A stretch of 64,000 nucleotides of DNA from MED-G105 sp038522945 (GTDB taxonomy: Bacteria > Pseudomonadota > Alphaproteobacteria > Caulobacterales > Parvularculaceae), in the NCBI GenBank assembly GCA_038522945.1, contig JBCBJV010000015.1, positions 19,310 through 83,309 of the forward strand, written 5' to 3'. The position numbers were made by a program, and so were the translations under genes. The notes below the pieces were generated by a model, which saw only the letters and a program-made list of their open reading frames with translations, was not told the DNA's origin and ran no database searches. The stretch's first letter is position 1. The number at the start of each line of letters is the position of its first letter. Below, in pieces: positions 63,971 to 64,000 of this stretch.

Positions 63971-64000
63971 ATGTTCGCAGGTTCGATTGTTCACCCGGTT
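63971..64000 (+). CDS. Partial gene start beyond the giant gene
   Basis: A GGGAGAG ribosome site precedes an ATG at 63971 that opens MFAGSIVHPV and runs off the window. It is 31 bases past the giant gene stop in another frame. Ten residues are too few to identify. It could be the next gene of the secretion unit, or, if the giant gene suffered a frameshift, its continuation. Confidence 0.35.
   Translation, partial: MFAGSIVHPV

Overview
The window is chromosomal DNA of a flagellated Gram-negative bacterium, almost certainly an alphaproteobacterium. The evidence is the order rpsF-rpsR-rplI-dnaB-alr, the order fabD-fabG-acpP-fabF-mltG-yicC-gmk, a SciP/DUF1153 gene inside a flagellar cluster, and a FlbD-type flagellar regulator. 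These traits resemble Caulobacterales, Hyphomonadaceae or Parvularculales; the exact family is inference. Nearly all genes look like vertically inherited core genes. No insertion sequence, phage or CRISPR array was seen.

Layout. 0.1-5.9 kb (minus strand): MlaE/MlaF-type lipid transporter pair, alanine racemase, DnaB, and the L9-S18-S6 ribosomal operon with its own terminator. 6.2-12.5 kb (plus): fatty-acid synthesis genes, MltG, YicC and guanylate kinase. 12.6-16.5 kb: two envelope proteins of unknown role (DUF533, DUF2959), then LemA, an Asp/Glu racemase and an M48 membrane protease. 16.5-31 kb: flagellar cluster. On the minus strand it holds fliK-flgD-flgE, sciP and fliF-fliG-fliH-fliN-flbD-flhA-flhF; on the plus strand flgK-flgL and a membrane-anchored J-domain protein. 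GGCA-N5-TGCC palindromes in its two control regions are candidate FlbD sites. 31.6-35.1 kb: TRAP transporter. 35.3-42.2 kb: Bpt aminoacyl-transferase, two tandem S9 peptidases and a SLC13/RCK_C transporter. 42.4-45.9 kb: flavin reductase, beta-hydroxyacid dehydrogenase, two tiny membrane proteins and an acyl-CoA dehydrogenase. 46-50.7 kb: a PEP-CTERM-type secreted protein, a beta-propeller protein, a possible 2OG oxygenase and a TRIC-like membrane protein. 50.8 kb: tRNA-Gly(TCC).

The most distinctive part is 50.9-64 kb. A gene-free, AT-rich control region with several inverted repeats precedes a two-gene unit: a TolC-family outer-membrane protein with an unusual N-terminal extension of about 200 residues, and, 2 bases later, a 3443-residue protein. 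The giant protein has a LEPR-XLL-like N terminus and eight tandem modules of about 900 bp made of DUF11-like domains. The likely reading is a giant surface adhesin or matrix protein with its own export channel. A 12-bp hairpin buries the likely ribosome binding site of the first gene. Another gene appears to start at 63971 and runs off the window.
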